This document shows positions 12,013 to 23,839 of a stretch of DNA of 64,000 nt, one piece after another (the stretch's first letter is position 1; every line of letters starts with the position of its first letter). Location: positions 992,001 through 1,056,000 of the forward strand of contig CADCXC010000014.1 in the NCBI GenBank assembly GCA_902806595.1, written 5' to 3'. Source of the DNA: Pyrenopolyporus hunteri (taxonomy: Eukaryota > Ascomycota > Sordariomycetes > Xylariales > Hypoxylaceae). Made by a program: the position numbers and the translations under genes. The notes beneath the pieces are model-generated. The model did no database searches. It worked only from the letters and a program-made list of their open reading frames with translations, and was not told where the DNA came from.

Positions 12013-13595
12013 ATGTTGTCCCTCGCCGTGTCGGCCGCCCTCCTCGGGCTGGCAACTGCTCAGCAGGTCGGAAAAGAGCAGACCGAGACTCACCCCAAGC
12101 TCACCTGGAAGAAGTGCAGCGGTAGCGGTGGCAACTGCCAGACTGTCAACGCTGAAGTAACCATCGACGCTAACTGGCGATGGCTTCACTCTACCTCGGG
12201 CACGGAGAACTGCTACGACGGCAACAAGTGGACTTCGCAGTGCAGCTCCGCCGAGGACTGTGCCACCAAGTGCGCAATCGAGGGTGCCGACTACAGCAAG
12301 ACCTACGGTGCCTCCACCAGCGGCGATGCCCTTACCCTCAAGTTCGTGACCAAGCACGACTACGGTACCAACATCGGCTCCCGATTCTACCTGATGAATG
12401 GCGCCAGCAAGTACCAGACCTTCAAGCTGAAGGGTAACGAGTTCACTTTCGACGTTGACCTGTCTACCGTCGACTGCGGTCTTAACGCTGCCCTTTACTT
12501 CGTCGCCATGGAGGAAGACGGTGGTACTGCGAGCTACCCGAACAACAAGGCTGGTGCCAAGTACGGTACCGGTTACTGCGACGCTCAATGCGCCCGTGAT
12601 CTGAAGTTCGTCGGTGGCAAGGCTAACGTTGAGGGATGGGAGCCTTCCACCAACGACGCCAACGCCGGCGTCGGCCCGTACGGTGCCTGCTGTGCCGAAA
12701 TCGATGTTTGGTAAGAATCGAATGATGAATCCCGCCTAGTAGGGAGTAGAAGCTGACCTCGTCCGAAAGGGAGTCCAACTCTCACTCTTTCGCTTTGACC
12801 CCCCACCCTTGCACCACCAACGAGTACCACGTCTGCGAGACCGACAACTGCGGTGGTACTTACTCTGACGACCGATTCGCTGGCAAGTGTGACGCCAACG
12901 GTTGCGACTACAACCCTTACCGCATGGGTAACACCGACTTCTACGGCAAGGGCAAGACCCTCGACACCAGCAAGAAATTCACGTAAGTTGATTCGCCCTT
13001 TCGCCTGCTGCGGCTCCTTTAGGGAATAGTCTGCTAACTAGGCTTCAGCGTCGTCACTCAATTCCAGGACAACAAGTTGACCCAGTTCTTCGTTCAGAAC
13101 GGCCAGAAGATCGAGATCCCCGGCCCCAAGTACGAAGGTCTCCCCAGCACCAGCGACATCACCCCCGAGTACTGTGACAACGTCTTCAACGTTCTCGACG
13201 ACCGCAACCGCTTCAACGAGGTCGGTGGCTTCGATCAGCTCAACCAGGCCCTCGACATCCCAATGGTCCTTGTCATGTCCATCTGGGACGACGTAAGTTT
13301 CCCTTGCCTGTTATCTTTGGGCGTGGGTTTCACTAACAGCTTCTGCCACAGCACTACGCCAACATGCTCTGGCTCGACTCCAGCTACCCGCCCGAGAAGG
13401 CCGGCCAACCCGGTGGCGACCGTGGCGACTGCCCTCAGGACTCTGGTGTTCCCTCCGACGTCGAGTCCTCCATCCCCGACGCGTACGTATCTTCTGTTAT
13501 TTCCCGTAGTGATTGCCCCTGGCTAACTAGTAGACAGCAAGGTCGTCTGGTCCAACATCCGCTTCGGACCCATCGGTTCCACCGTCGCCGTCTAA
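12013..13595 (+). CDS. GH7 cellobiohydrolase, secreted, no CBM1
   Basis: A glycoside hydrolase family 7 enzyme that releases cellobiose from cellulose chain ends. Five exons (12013..12710, 12770..12982, 13049..13292, 13352..13482, 13538..13595) give 447 aa; the four introns are 55-66 bp. Residues 1-17 form a signal peptide with a hydrophobic LLGLATA core. The mature part starts like other CBHs, with ETHPKLTWKKC. The catalytic motif AEIDVWES spans the first intron; Glu229, Asp231 and Glu234 correspond to the nucleophile, helper Asp and acid/base of Cel7A. Many paired cysteines fit the GH7 disulfide pattern. The protein stops at NIRFGPIGST, where the catalytic core normally ends, so there is no linker or CBM1. 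It has no neighbour of related function within the window. Confidence 0.96.
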
Positions 13596-14748
13596 GCGAC
13601 TGGCTAGGACGCCAAGGCTTCACGGCCGGACATCCCCGACAATTGTATATATCTCTATCTTTCGTATCAGACTGTTCCCCAGAATTAGCTCCAGAGAGAA
13701 TAAAATGGACCGTGTTGTCATTGACAATTTTGCCCCTCTTGAATTGTAGTGTGAACGTGAGCTAGAATTTGAGAACTATCGAATCGTTCCCTAATAAAAG
13801 CGCTGCGTACCTAGATAACGCATCTTTTCGCCGTACTGTCTTTCCTCTTCCGCCTATCCTCTATAATTAAGGCGTACATATAAGCTACGTTTAGTAGTAA
13901 ATATCAAAGAATCGGCTCTTATAAGAACCAAAAAGGGGTTCCGTACGACTAACGCCGATATGACAAATAAAGCAAAGTTCAACGAGAGAATATTTCGCGA
14001 GGTTAATTGAACTAGGGTGATTTACCGGCAAGTCACTATATTTTGGCTTTCTATCTCTACATACGTGAAAAGAGGGCCGAATTAGATAGTTACTATAATC
14101 CACCCTCGTGGAAGCGTGGTGAAAAGAAGACGCGGTACAAATAAAGTGGAGAATTACCCCTATTAGGCGGTGCGCGCTGGGTGCCGATAGAATAGGGGCT
14201 ATGAAGTTGATGGAAAATCTAATCGATCAGGTTAAACTTGAGGCAACATATCACATGGATAAAAGGAAACGATAAGCCATGATATATTCATAAGTTCGAT
14301 CGCAACATTGAAATCCTTTGTCGCGAGGTATATGTATATAGTAATTGTTTGGTTCATCATTGAGGGGCGGGTATGATGGTATGATATTGAAGTAATACTG
14401 TGGATATGTAAAGAAATACGAAAATCTTAAAGCTTTCTAAAACGCTATTCTCGGATATAGATATATACTAAACAGGCTTCTCCCTCTCGCGTTCTGCATG
14501 TATGATCCGGAGTAGACGTTGAGCGTTGCCAAGACGCGACTTATACGACGTCATACCCAAATAACACCTACGTCATCGTCTCCTCCGCTATAAGACCATA
14601 CAGCTACAAAATCGATGCGGTCCCTCGTCTCAATTGGTTTTTCGATCATTCGATGAACTACATACTAATAGTTTATTCTTCATTTATTACCTCTACGGCG
14701 TGTCAAACTATTCAGTGCATGTGTTAAACCGTTCCCCTCCCGACGACA
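13596..14748. other. Intergenic, 1.15 kb
   Basis: AT-rich spacer between the GH7 gene and the repeat-bearing membrane protein. It holds the GH7 poly(A)-like signal at 13699. I see no other coding or RNA feature. Confidence 0.55.
13699..13704 (+). terminator. Poly(A) signal-like AATAAA, GH7 gene
   Basis: AATAAA occurs 104 bp after the GH7 stop codon, a normal distance for a fungal 3' UTR. Confidence 0.45.
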
Positions 14749-16271
14749 ATGGCCGAGCAAGATCGCTATGGCGGGTGGTTTGGCGGAAACAAGGCGGATA
14801 AGGTAAAGGAGGCGCTCCCTACAGACCTACCGCGGGGCTCTGGCGCGGAACAGGATCGTTACGGGCGCTCCTTCGGCGGAGATAAGCTTCCTTCCGCTGA
14901 CCAGGTCAGCTCGAGGCTGCCGAGTGTTTCGGGGGCCGAACAAGACCGGTACGAACACTGGTTCGGTGGAGATAAACTAGCCGGCATCGAGAAAAGAATT
15001 CCGAAAACGTCTGGTGCCGAGCAAGACAGATACGAGCATTGGTTTGGCGGCCATAAGCTTCCAACTAGGGCGGACATCGAAAAGAGGCTCCCCCACGTCT
15101 CAGGGGCTGAACAAGATAGGTACGAGCACTGGTTTGGTGGCGACAAGGGACCTTCTGCCAGCAAGTTGAAGGAGAATTTACCTACAGGTCCTGGTGCTGA
15201 GCAGGACCGCTACGGATCCCACTTCCGATCTGGCGCCAATCACATTTTCAATATTGGCGGCACGACGACGTTGGGGCTCTTGCAACATGCTGTCTTGCCC
15301 TCCTTCGGTTTCCATAGCGGTCTCAGCGTAATCGCCTACGGCGTAGGACGTTACACCGACACGGTGGAGGCCAAGGACTGGCTATGGCCAAGCGCACAAG
15401 TAGCCAATGCTTGGTGGAGCGCTATTGGAATTCCCGTAGTTTATCATGGAGCGTCCGTTTCGGCAGCCTGGAACGCCTTGTCATATAACCAGAAACTCCT
15501 TCTCGCTGGAGTCAGTGCCTGGGGCGTCCGTCTCTTCTACCGTGTCGCGTCGCGCAGCATCCGACGCGGCAAAGACGACCCCCGCTACCGAACGGCGGCG
15601 AGGAAGGAGCCCGACTTCTGGAATAAAGCTTTCTTCACTGTGTTTTTACCTGAGGCTTTCATGCAGACTTTGATTACCTTGCCGTTCACGTTGCCGTTCC
15701 GCGCCCCTGTTGCTAGTGCTCTTGCCGCCCCCTTCCCCCAAGCGGCGGCGGCGGTACGCAGCCTGGCTATCTTCCTGTTCACAGCTGGTTTTGGTCTAGA
15801 AGTCCTGGCCGACTCTCAACTCGAAGCTCACGAGCGCCAAGGCAGTGCCGAACTCAACCGCGAAGGCGTATTTAGCATTGTTCGACACCCCAAGTAAGTT
15901 TCTGTCGTCCCTTAGGTTCCGAAGACAAAATGCTGATGGTGTATAGCTATCTTGGTGATGCCCTGGCTCACCTCTCTTTCCCTCTCCTTCTGTACAGTGC
16001 TGGACAGCTACACCCGCTTACTATTATCGGTCCTATTGCAAACTACGTCTTCCTCCGCTTCATCGGAGGGGATAAAGAGAATGAGGAGAACCAGGAGAAG
16101 CGGTACTCCAAGGAGAATCCTGTGAAGTACCAGCAACTACAGAAGTACAAGAAAACCAAGAACAGCTTCTGGCCCGGCCTAGGTGAATTCGGTAACAAGT
16201 GGCTGTGGACCGTTGCGGCGGTCGGTGCTGGCGGCGTCGTTCTTGAGAGGTCCCTAGCCAGATTCATGTAA
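14749..16271 (+). CDS. DUF1295/ICMT-like membrane protein with six AEQDRY repeats
   Basis: Two exons (14749..15893 and 15947..16271; 53-bp intron) give 489 aa. Residues 2-165 carry six copies of a 27-31 residue unit beginning AEQDRY, with starts at residues 2, 33, 63, 90, 120 and 150. Copies 3-5 share AEQDRYEHWFGG; the sixth is divergent. From about residue 165 the protein is hydrophobic with around seven predicted membrane segments. The C-terminal part contains FSIVRHPNYLGD (the HPNY sits on the exon junction), a hallmark of the DUF1295 / steroid 5-alpha-reductase / isoprenylcysteine methyltransferase fold. That fold uses membrane-embedded NADPH or SAM chemistry; the substrate is unknown. 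The repeat is soluble, hydrophilic and likely cytosolic or lumenal. Copies differ in codon use, so the array is old and selected at protein level rather than a recent DNA expansion. Confidence 0.88.
14752..15230 (+). repeat. In-gene tandem repeat, about 90 bp unit, six copies
   Basis: Six consecutive units of about 81-93 bp encode AEQDRY-x3-FGG-x-K followed by a variable amphipathic stretch ending LP...SG. The last copy keeps only the first part. Similarity is clear at protein level and weaker at DNA level. Confidence 0.9.
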
Positions 16272-16642
16272 GGATATGTAACATTAGGAAAGGTCTTTGT
16301 ACGTGTACTATAATCTAGGATGAGAGCCCATGTGTCTATGAAAAAGTCATGATCCACAATATAGGGTGGGCATTCAATGAAATGTTCGCATATTATACAG
16401 TATTAAGCCGGAGCATACCTTACCCGATTTGAAGGTTTAAACAACATTCCATTAAATGGGTGCTCGGCCACTTGATACTCGCCCTGGCCCTGCACTACAT
16501 AGGTAGGTCAGTGGATAACATTTCTCAATTTGTCTCGTGCTAAATACAAAGTTCTTAAGTGCCTCGTTCCCCCGAAACCCAAATCAACCTAAACGAACGT
16601 ATAATCCATGATGCAGTCTAATCATAGCACTACAGCAAATGC
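16272..16642. other. Convergent intergenic spacer
   Basis: 371 bp between two genes facing each other, so it should hold two 3' ends. Nothing else is seen. Confidence 0.5.
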
Positions 16643-19618
16643 TCAGATGTAAAACATGCTGTCCCTGAGTTTCTCGTGAATCATCAGACCTGAACTTCCG
16701 GGAGGGTCCCCCTCTTTCTGCGGGACCGGGCCAGCAACCCGACCTGCTTCATCCTTAAAGGGCTCATCTTCGTAATCGGCGTAGCGACGAGCGCGATCGC
16801 ATGCAAGATCCGCATAGTAAGCCGGCGTACAGATACTTACGGCGCCGGTAGTGCGTCCGAACATGAAGCATAGCACGTTAGTGAATGTCTCCAGCTTGTC
16901 GGCCGCATCTGCCCCAAAGGCAGCGCGGAAGATCTGGTCGTAGACCACGAAGTAATGGGCCGGACGGGCTACCCCTTTGATTGCCCAGTGCGATTGTAGG
17001 AAGAAATCCCAGTTTAGAGCCTCGGTTATGCCACGATCGACCACCGTTCCTGGTTTTGGGTTGGATTGACCTGGCGTAGCGTAGAAGCGTGTGTGGTGTC
17101 GCTTACCAACGATGACGATGGTAATATTTGGGAAATCCGTCTTACTGTAAAAATTCTTGCATGCTGCTTGTAGCTTTGGAAGTTCGTCCTCGCGGACGAT
17201 TTTATACTGGCCTTCTGAGACGCCATCGCGATAAATGAGGATGTTTTTAGGGCAGCGGTTGTTCTTCGATCTCCAGAGCCTGAGCCGCGTCTCTAACATC
17301 TCTTGTAGGTAAGAAACCATCTCCAGTCTCGGTTTGGCCTGGTAGCGTAAAACGGCAGGCCACTGCCCGAGTTTCTTGTTGACGCTCGCAACCATTCCTG
17401 CGATACTAGGTCTCCCTTCAATAGGTGAGTGGGTAACGTCTATACCCACAATCATGGTCTCTCCAAGATCAAGGATCGAACATAACGTCTTGTCGTTGAC
17501 TGTCTGGTTATAACCGTTAAACTTCAGGTTGAGCTTCAGGGCTAGATTTCCGGCAAGACTTCCCGGATTGTTCGCACTCTTCTGTAGAGTTTGTCCCACA
17601 ACGCAGACGGTTGCGACTCCGTAACGTAGGTCGCCGAGCATCTTGATGCAGTTATATAATTTCGCAGTCTTATCAGGTAGGACTATGACGATGAAATCGA
17701 CCTCTCTAGATTTGTCTTTGAAAATCTTCTCTAGTTCGTAGGGGTAAGTTTCATGCCTGATTCGAATGGTTTTTATCGTCCAATCTTGTATTCTTCCAAT
17801 ATATATTCCGTTATTCTTCATATACGTCCAAACTCTTTTCAGAATATCTTCCAGGTTTATGTTAGTAGACCCCTGGATATGAACGCACACCCAACGTTTC
17901 TCGGCAACCCTAGGTCCAAGTTGTTTGCCAGCCAAACTCCAGGTGCTTTCCCTACCATAATCCAATCTACCGCTATGACAGTCAATATTAGGAAAGGGCA
18001 GAACGCGACCATCAACAGCGATCAAGTCCGTGTTTTGAACACGAAGACCGAAATTCTCCTATTGGGTAATGATTAGGACTGTAGCTCTCCCTCTTCAAGC
18101 TCCTTTATCACTCACAAGCCTCTTTTTTTGATGCTCGGGGCCCTTCGATAGGCCAATTGCTCTCACGCCATTATTGTGGATATCTGTTGCGTCGTCCTTC
18201 GGCGAGCGACCGCCGACCAGTTCGGCCATAGACCTGAACTTACCTCCGGAGTCTGGATTCATCGGCGCTCTCTGTCCGGCTACCACAACGCATAACTCTG
18301 GCGGTAGGTAAGTTGGTTTTGACAGCGACCCAACATTTACCAATGGAATGTCCCTATCAATGATTTTATTATGTACTGACGGAGTCAGAATGAATCCTCC
18401 ATACCAAGTGCAACAATTTGCGCTAAGGGAATTTACCATTCTTGAAGTACTGGAAGACGGTGATGTAGCTGTCCTCGTACCGGAACTTAACCTCCTCAGC
18501 CCTCGCCCCATCCATTTTTACGATTGGTGCTTCGTCGACCTTCTCGTTTCCTCTTGTGCCGTCCTTTTCAGATGCGAGGTCGAAAATCGTCTTGATGCGA
18601 CGAGCGGGCTTACCGGCATCGTCTCTGAGGTAGCTATGCTCGATTCTAACTTTTCTGAGAAGAGCCCTCAGTTTTTTAACACCATCCCCATAAGAAAGAT
18701 CGGCCATGACTTCCTTCATTATATCCCGAAGATTCTGGTTCTTATAAAATGCACCGTGGGTTACGTTTATGTTGACGAGGATTCGAGAGGTAGCAAGTTG
18801 AATGCTTGAGTAGTATCCCTTGGCAGCAACTAAACCAAAACCTGGCTGCTCTGTGCGACCCGGTTGGTTTAGGGGAAATAATCTACTTGAACCAATGGTG
18901 GTATAGTCTTCGGAAGCCTTGGGGTAGTGATTCAAGAATATATTGAGTGCCTGAACGATTGGTTCCTTTTCGTAAGGCTTCATGGGGTCATGTAAGTAAT
19001 TCAGCAAGTCCGAAATTGATAAGGTCAGTGTATGCTTGATATTCGCGGTATAGCTTTCTGAATTCTCGTCTGGGCCGTCCCTATTTTCATCGTAGTAAGA
19101 TATCACAAACGATTGGTTTGAAATCTTCTTGGACATTACGAGGGTTTTGGCGAAATCGGTTACCACGTATAGTGGTTCCTTGAGTTCATTGAGTAGTAAC
19201 TTGATGATTCGAGCAAGCTTTTTTCCCTGGGGCTCTTGATTCCCGTGAGAAATCGTTATATCGTAGCTGTATAGTGTTATGTCACTGTTTGCTGTGAGCT
19301 CAACGTAGTTTGCTAGGACTACGACATGGTCTCCTTGCTTCCCGTATCCCGGTCTTCGAGGAATATCGGTTTGGTTCTCAGGACTCTTTCGGCTAGTAGA
19401 CAGGATGCTGTCCTCTTTCTTAGTAACCTCTGAGGAAGGTTGAGGCTCATCCGGTTGTGCTTGACTCCTGGATTGTAGCCCGCCCCTCGTCTGTCTGCGC
19501 CAATCAATGTAAGAAAATCTATGGACTTAAGATTATTAACTTACCCCCGACTGGGATGCTGACCGCGTCCTCGGCCTCGATTCGAACGTTGATCGGATTC
19601 CCGATTTCGAGACGCCAT
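16643..19618 (-). CDS. Argonaute (QDE-2-like), full length
   Basis: A small-RNA-guided slicer of the RNA-silencing pathway. Exons are 19618..19545, 19494..18437, 18375..18116 and 18058..16643 (introns 50, 61 and 57 bp), giving 935 aa. The N-terminus is Arg/Gly-rich (RGRGRG near residue 17), as in many Argonautes, then RRPGYGKQG opens the N domain. A linker and PAZ domain follow, ending around PTYLPPELC (about 400). The MID-PIWI part begins with FGLRV. Catalytic residues are visible: Asp671 in GIDVTHS, Asp742 in YRDGVSEGQ and His832 in RPAHYF, with a candidate Glu in the LEMVSYLQEMLE helix. The protein ends DSMFYI, the usual Argonaute C-terminus. All domains and the tetrad look intact, so slicing activity is expected. 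The first exon encodes only 24 codons plus two bases, which makes the start less certain than the rest. Confidence 0.94.
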
Positions 19619-20337
19619 GACCAAGATAGTGTCTTTTTCACGGCGGGGCTTGCGGTCAGGTCACTAAAGCAACAGAGCGGCGGATGATGCCGCAGTAATT
19701 TACCCCGGCACGTTCTCCAAGGGAAAAAATAGGTAAAGTACCAAGGAACGGTGGAAAATCTGGCAGGACGATTGGGAAATCCCGTTAAGTACGATAGGCA
19801 AGTTACTAAGGGATTAACGTTTTTAGATAAAGGAAAGGGTGATTCCTAGAGGAGGGCTTGCCTCTTTATAATACGCTCGTACATTCGGATCTGCGCCGCC
19901 ATAAACATCTCGGATATTTCTTCACCTCTGATTTGCGCGTTGGCAATTGTGATTGACCATTTATTTGCTGAATGACAAAGACTTATTGCTAGCATACACT
20001 ACCTGAGTTGTCAGTTTGCTTAGCTTATAGATCCTGTGTTCCACGCTTGAAGGCCCAGTTGTCGCGGCTAGCAGCGTAACAGGTTTCGACATTACCAGGC
20101 ACTTAACTGTCTCAGACAATCAAACCTGGATACGGATCAATGTATACAAGTTGTCACTCGGTATAGGTACCTACCTAAGATACCAAGTAACTGAGGATAA
20201 ACTTGAGTCGACCAAGGTTCATAGGACCGGCTGTTGTGATATTTCTTTTATATTTGCTTTTGAAGGTTAATTCTAGTTTTAACGCTTGCGGCTCGTAACT
20301 ATCCGTATCAGCTTCGGTGAGGCGAGCACTAATGATT
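19619..20337. other. Argonaute promoter side and WD40 3' flank
   Basis: About 720 bp upstream of Argonaute and downstream of the WD40 gene, both on the minus strand. A palindromic ATAGGTACCTACCTA motif lies at 20163-20178. No other gene is seen. Confidence 0.5.
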
Positions 20338-21531
20338 CTATCCTGGGTAGGGCTCGTTGGGATCAGCGTCTTTGGTGTATAGTTTCCAGACCATCAAGCG
20401 ACCATTACTCCTAGCTGCGGCGAGGAGCTTGCTGTTCCTGGAGATCTCACACGATATCACTTTACCTTTCTTACTTACGCCTTGAGTAGCCACAAATAGC
20501 GGCCATAACATACAATCCTTTCCACTTAAATGCCCCTCAGGGGTAAGGGCAATGTTGAACTCCGCGCTCGGCGCGACACACGCGAGTGCGCAGTCCGGGT
20601 ACTCCTTAGCGTAGAGCGTATTTTCGGGGCCATCGTATTTATATCCCCATGATATTAGCATCCAGTTGTCTTGGCCCGATGGCGCCGATTTTCTCATGGT
20701 AGCCATGGCGAACCCACCATCACTCAAACCAATACTAGTTAGGCCCCATTCGCCTCCGAGCTCGATATCCGCCTCATTATCAGGCGAGGCTTTACAGGTA
20801 TTCCCGGATATCTCCCAAACTGTGAGTCTTCCCCGGGTTTCAACCGCTGCAACATACTCCTTGTTCCGAGAGACTGTAGTTTTTTTGAACGAGCTCTGAG
20901 GCTGAATTTGAGGTACGAGGACCCTAACCCTTTGGAAACTCCGCGGGTCCCATAGCTCCACAGCAGCTGCGGTTGCGAGTACGATTAACTTGCCATCTCT
21001 AGAGATCGTGATGTCATTCGCTGGAGTGAGAAGATGATCTGAACGTATTAAGTTTGGCTGTCCGTTGCGAATGTTGTAATGCTGAGAAGGATGTTCTATT
21101 CCAAAGGCTACAAGAAATCCTTCATCTGTGCCTTGTAATGCGGCGGCTTTTACGGACCACCTTAAACAAGCGTCGTTCTGATCGAATTCGAGCTTCCACG
21201 GCGCACGGCCGGCAGTAACATCCCACTTTGAGAATCGCCAAGTTAGCATACGTTTCTCTTTTACTTCTACCCAGCTACGTGGGTAGGGACTGGGTATATA
21301 TAATCATTGTTTCGGAAAAAGAGGGTTTCGGTAAGATTGAGATCTGGGGCGAGGGGATCAGTGCTTCTAAAACTAATCGCTTACTAAAATTCCACCCTGA
21401 TCCTCGTGTAGTGTGAGGAGTAGTTTGTCGTCCGGCGAGAAGGCTAAGGTGCTCGCTGGTTTCTTTATGCCAAACTCGCTTGGGAGAGGGAGGTTCCAAA
21501 GGAGCGTTGGAGCGAAATGAGGATACCCCAT
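20338..21531 (-). CDS. WD40-repeat protein, possibly partial
   Basis: A beta-propeller protein without a recognised partner. Exons 21531..21385 and 21225..20338 give 344 aa. The 159-bp intron has donor GTAAGC, a GCTAAC branch site and acceptor AAAG. The splice joins GGIL to WDVTAGR, restoring a textbook WD40 strand. Further WD-like units include DITISRDGKLIVLATAAAVELWD, RLTVWE and SNGRLMVWK, so about five to six blades are present. WD40 units start right after the first Met with no N-terminal domain, which is odd. The gene could be the tail of a larger protein (for example a NACHT-WD40 type). An acceptor-like TTTCTAG at about 21552 would allow an upstream exon, but an in-frame TGA lies just beyond it and I found no donor. 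Start therefore uncertain. Confidence 0.72.
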
Positions 21532-22081
21532 TCTCAAAGCCGCACGTAATCCTAGAAACGAAGACGGATGATTTCATTTAGCTTTAGCTCTGAGGTCGAG
21601 GGAAGTAATAATCCGATGATACGTAAGTTGCTGACAGCTCCTAGCCCGTTCAAGCTGCGACGTGACTAATAGACCTGTGCATACTTAGGTGCTTGGTTAG
21701 TACCTGTGCGTTCGCTATCTTCCTCTTGGCGGCCGGCAACTCAATTGAATATGGGTGAGGGTGAGGGTGAGGGGTGCGCGATATACGGGTCCCCAGCCCC
21801 AGATGCAACTCTCACGAAATTGTTTGGTATAGGACGGTAAGATACTTAATTTTAAATATTTAGTCTTCGTTTTAGTAGCCGATCTATGTAAGTATGTGGT
21901 TACAGTTTTCGTAATCTGCCATGTTCCGTGTTTGCAATTAATTGGCAACCCAAGCTCTCGGCTTATCCCAGACCACGACTCTAGGGGTGCCGGACACTCT
22001 TAGATTAGACAGAGATATGATTCCACCACATCCCCCTCTATTGCGGTCAGGGTCCGCTTATGACCACAGTCAACACGGACT
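21532..22081. other. Intergenic with G-quadruplex motif
   Basis: 550 bp between the WD40 start and the P450 3' end. It contains a perfect four-run G-quadruplex motif at 21753-21774. No coding feature is seen. Confidence 0.5.
21753..21774 (+). other. Potential G-quadruplex, (GGGTGA)3GGGG
   Basis: Four G runs (three GGG and one GGGG) are separated by identical TGA loops. Such short-looped runs can fold into a stable quadruplex. It lies about 220 bp upstream of the WD40 start codon. Confidence 0.6.
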
Positions 22082-23839
22082 CTAATATATGACAACGCTA
22101 TTGACATCAACGGTGTTACCCCTGAGAACATATCCTTCCTTCATGGCAACTTCCCATTGACTCTTGATGAGATTGAGTCTATCATCGGCGCGTGGCACAA
22201 AGCGGGCTGCAAACGGCTTGGGCCCCCGGAAGCTCGTGTCCTCCCACGCATCGTCGCTCACGTCCATTTTGGCTTCAACCCCATCGACGACGGGTGGACG
22301 TATCTCAAAGGCCCATAATATGTTGGCTAACACGATATTGAGAGAGTTCTCGGCAAGGCGAGAGCCCGGGCAGATTCTCCTTCCCACGCCGAAGGTGAAG
22401 TGATCGCGTTGGTAAGGATCGCTTTGGTTAGCGTAGTCGGCGCTATACTTGGGGTAGCTGAGGTACCGCTCAGGGCGGAAAGCAAAAGGCTCTTCGTAGC
22501 GAGTCGGGTCGTAGTGGATGGCGCTCGTATTAGCTAGAAGGATAGTGCCCTTTGGTATTACATAGTCCCCGTATGTTACGTCGGCGTCGGCGTAGTGTTT
22601 GATGCCCCAAAAGGGGGTTGGGTGCATCCGCAGCACCTCTTTGACACATGCCCGGATGTAGGGCAGGTCCTTCACGTCTTCGTAATTGGGAGTTCGGTTG
22701 GGGCCTACGACGCGCATGAGCTCGTCGTGAGCGTCCCGTTGGACTTGCGGGTTTGCCGCCAGATGTAATAGCAGGCTTAGAAGCGTCACGGATGTTGTTG
22801 TTGAGCCCGCTTCAACATTGCCTCCAGCAATCCACGCTGCATCCTCATCTGTGAGCCCCTGCTTCCGCCAGGAGTCACTGTTTTCCATCATCTCGCGTGC
22901 GTAGCACGTCGGCGCCTTACCGGAAGCCACCTGGGCCTGAAGTCGCCGCCAGAGGATCATCTTGGCTTCGAGCAGCGGCTTAGCATATTCTTCAGCCATT
23001 CTCCTCCCAGGCTGTAACCATTTGGGCATCCGAGCCAGGATAGGTAGTTCATCGACAACGAATGCACCGGCCCGAGTTATCTTACCGAGAATACGGGCAC
23101 TCTCCAAAGCATGGTGTACGTCTTCGTCGTCCCACGTCTTTACGCGGAGGCCGTAGGTGCTGGTCATGATGATGCTAAAGGCGAAGCGACGCACATGCAT
23201 GTTAAAATCTTCCTGGTTCGTGGCCAGATCGAAAAGCAGCTGCTTAGTCTCATATTCTTGAGTTGGGATAAATGTGGCCGTCATGGTGCTCGAGAGGAGC
23301 TGATGCGTGATGGTGCGGTAGGCACGCCACTTAGACCCGTAGGGTAGAGTGAACATCCGCATACCACCAGCGACTATGTCATGGCCGATGGGAGCCGGCA
23401 TCTTAGAAGAAGTACTCATAGACTAAACGTGAAGACCACGGTTAAGTTAGTTCCCAGGTTTGTAACAGGATTTCCTAGCTTAGTTGGGCTTGCGTGTGAG
23501 TTTTACCTGCTTGTTTAAGATCTCGTGCATTGCCTTGGGGCTATTGATAATAACCCAGTTGTACCAGCCCACGCGCAGCTTGTAAACTTCACCGTACGTC
23601 GAAGCCCATTCTCGAAGCCGAAAATGGGCTTTCGCAGGCAAGCTGAGGCCGATGCCAATCAACGGGTATCCCCCGGGCCCGGGCATTTTCTCCAGGCGTC
23701 TGTCGCGGCGAAGCCATGGTACGAAAATCGCTATAACCAAAAGAGCGACTAAGAGAAGAAGTTTATGGTCTTGGTACAAGGTAAATATGTCGGACATGAC
23801 AATTGCTGTGTCCCTGGGGTATACGAAGCTAGAACTCAT
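22082..23839 (-). CDS. Cytochrome P450 monooxygenase
   Basis: A heme-thiolate monooxygenase, probably ER-anchored. Exons 23839..23507 and 23422..22082 with an 84-bp intron give 557 aa. Residues 25-45 form the N-terminal membrane anchor (LLLLVALLVIAIFVPWL), followed by the proline-rich hinge PGPGGYPLIG. The I-helix oxygen-binding region reads VEAGSTTTS, the ExxR motif is KEVLR, and the heme loop FGVGRRICPG carries the ligand Cys462. All core P450 motifs are intact. The sequence resembles fungal microsomal P450s of secondary metabolism, but I cannot name the family or substrate. It is about 6 kb from the PKS with an AflR-like regulator between, so a tailoring role in the same pathway is plausible, not shown. 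The start at 23839 gives five extra residues before an alternative Met at residue 15. Confidence 0.93.
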
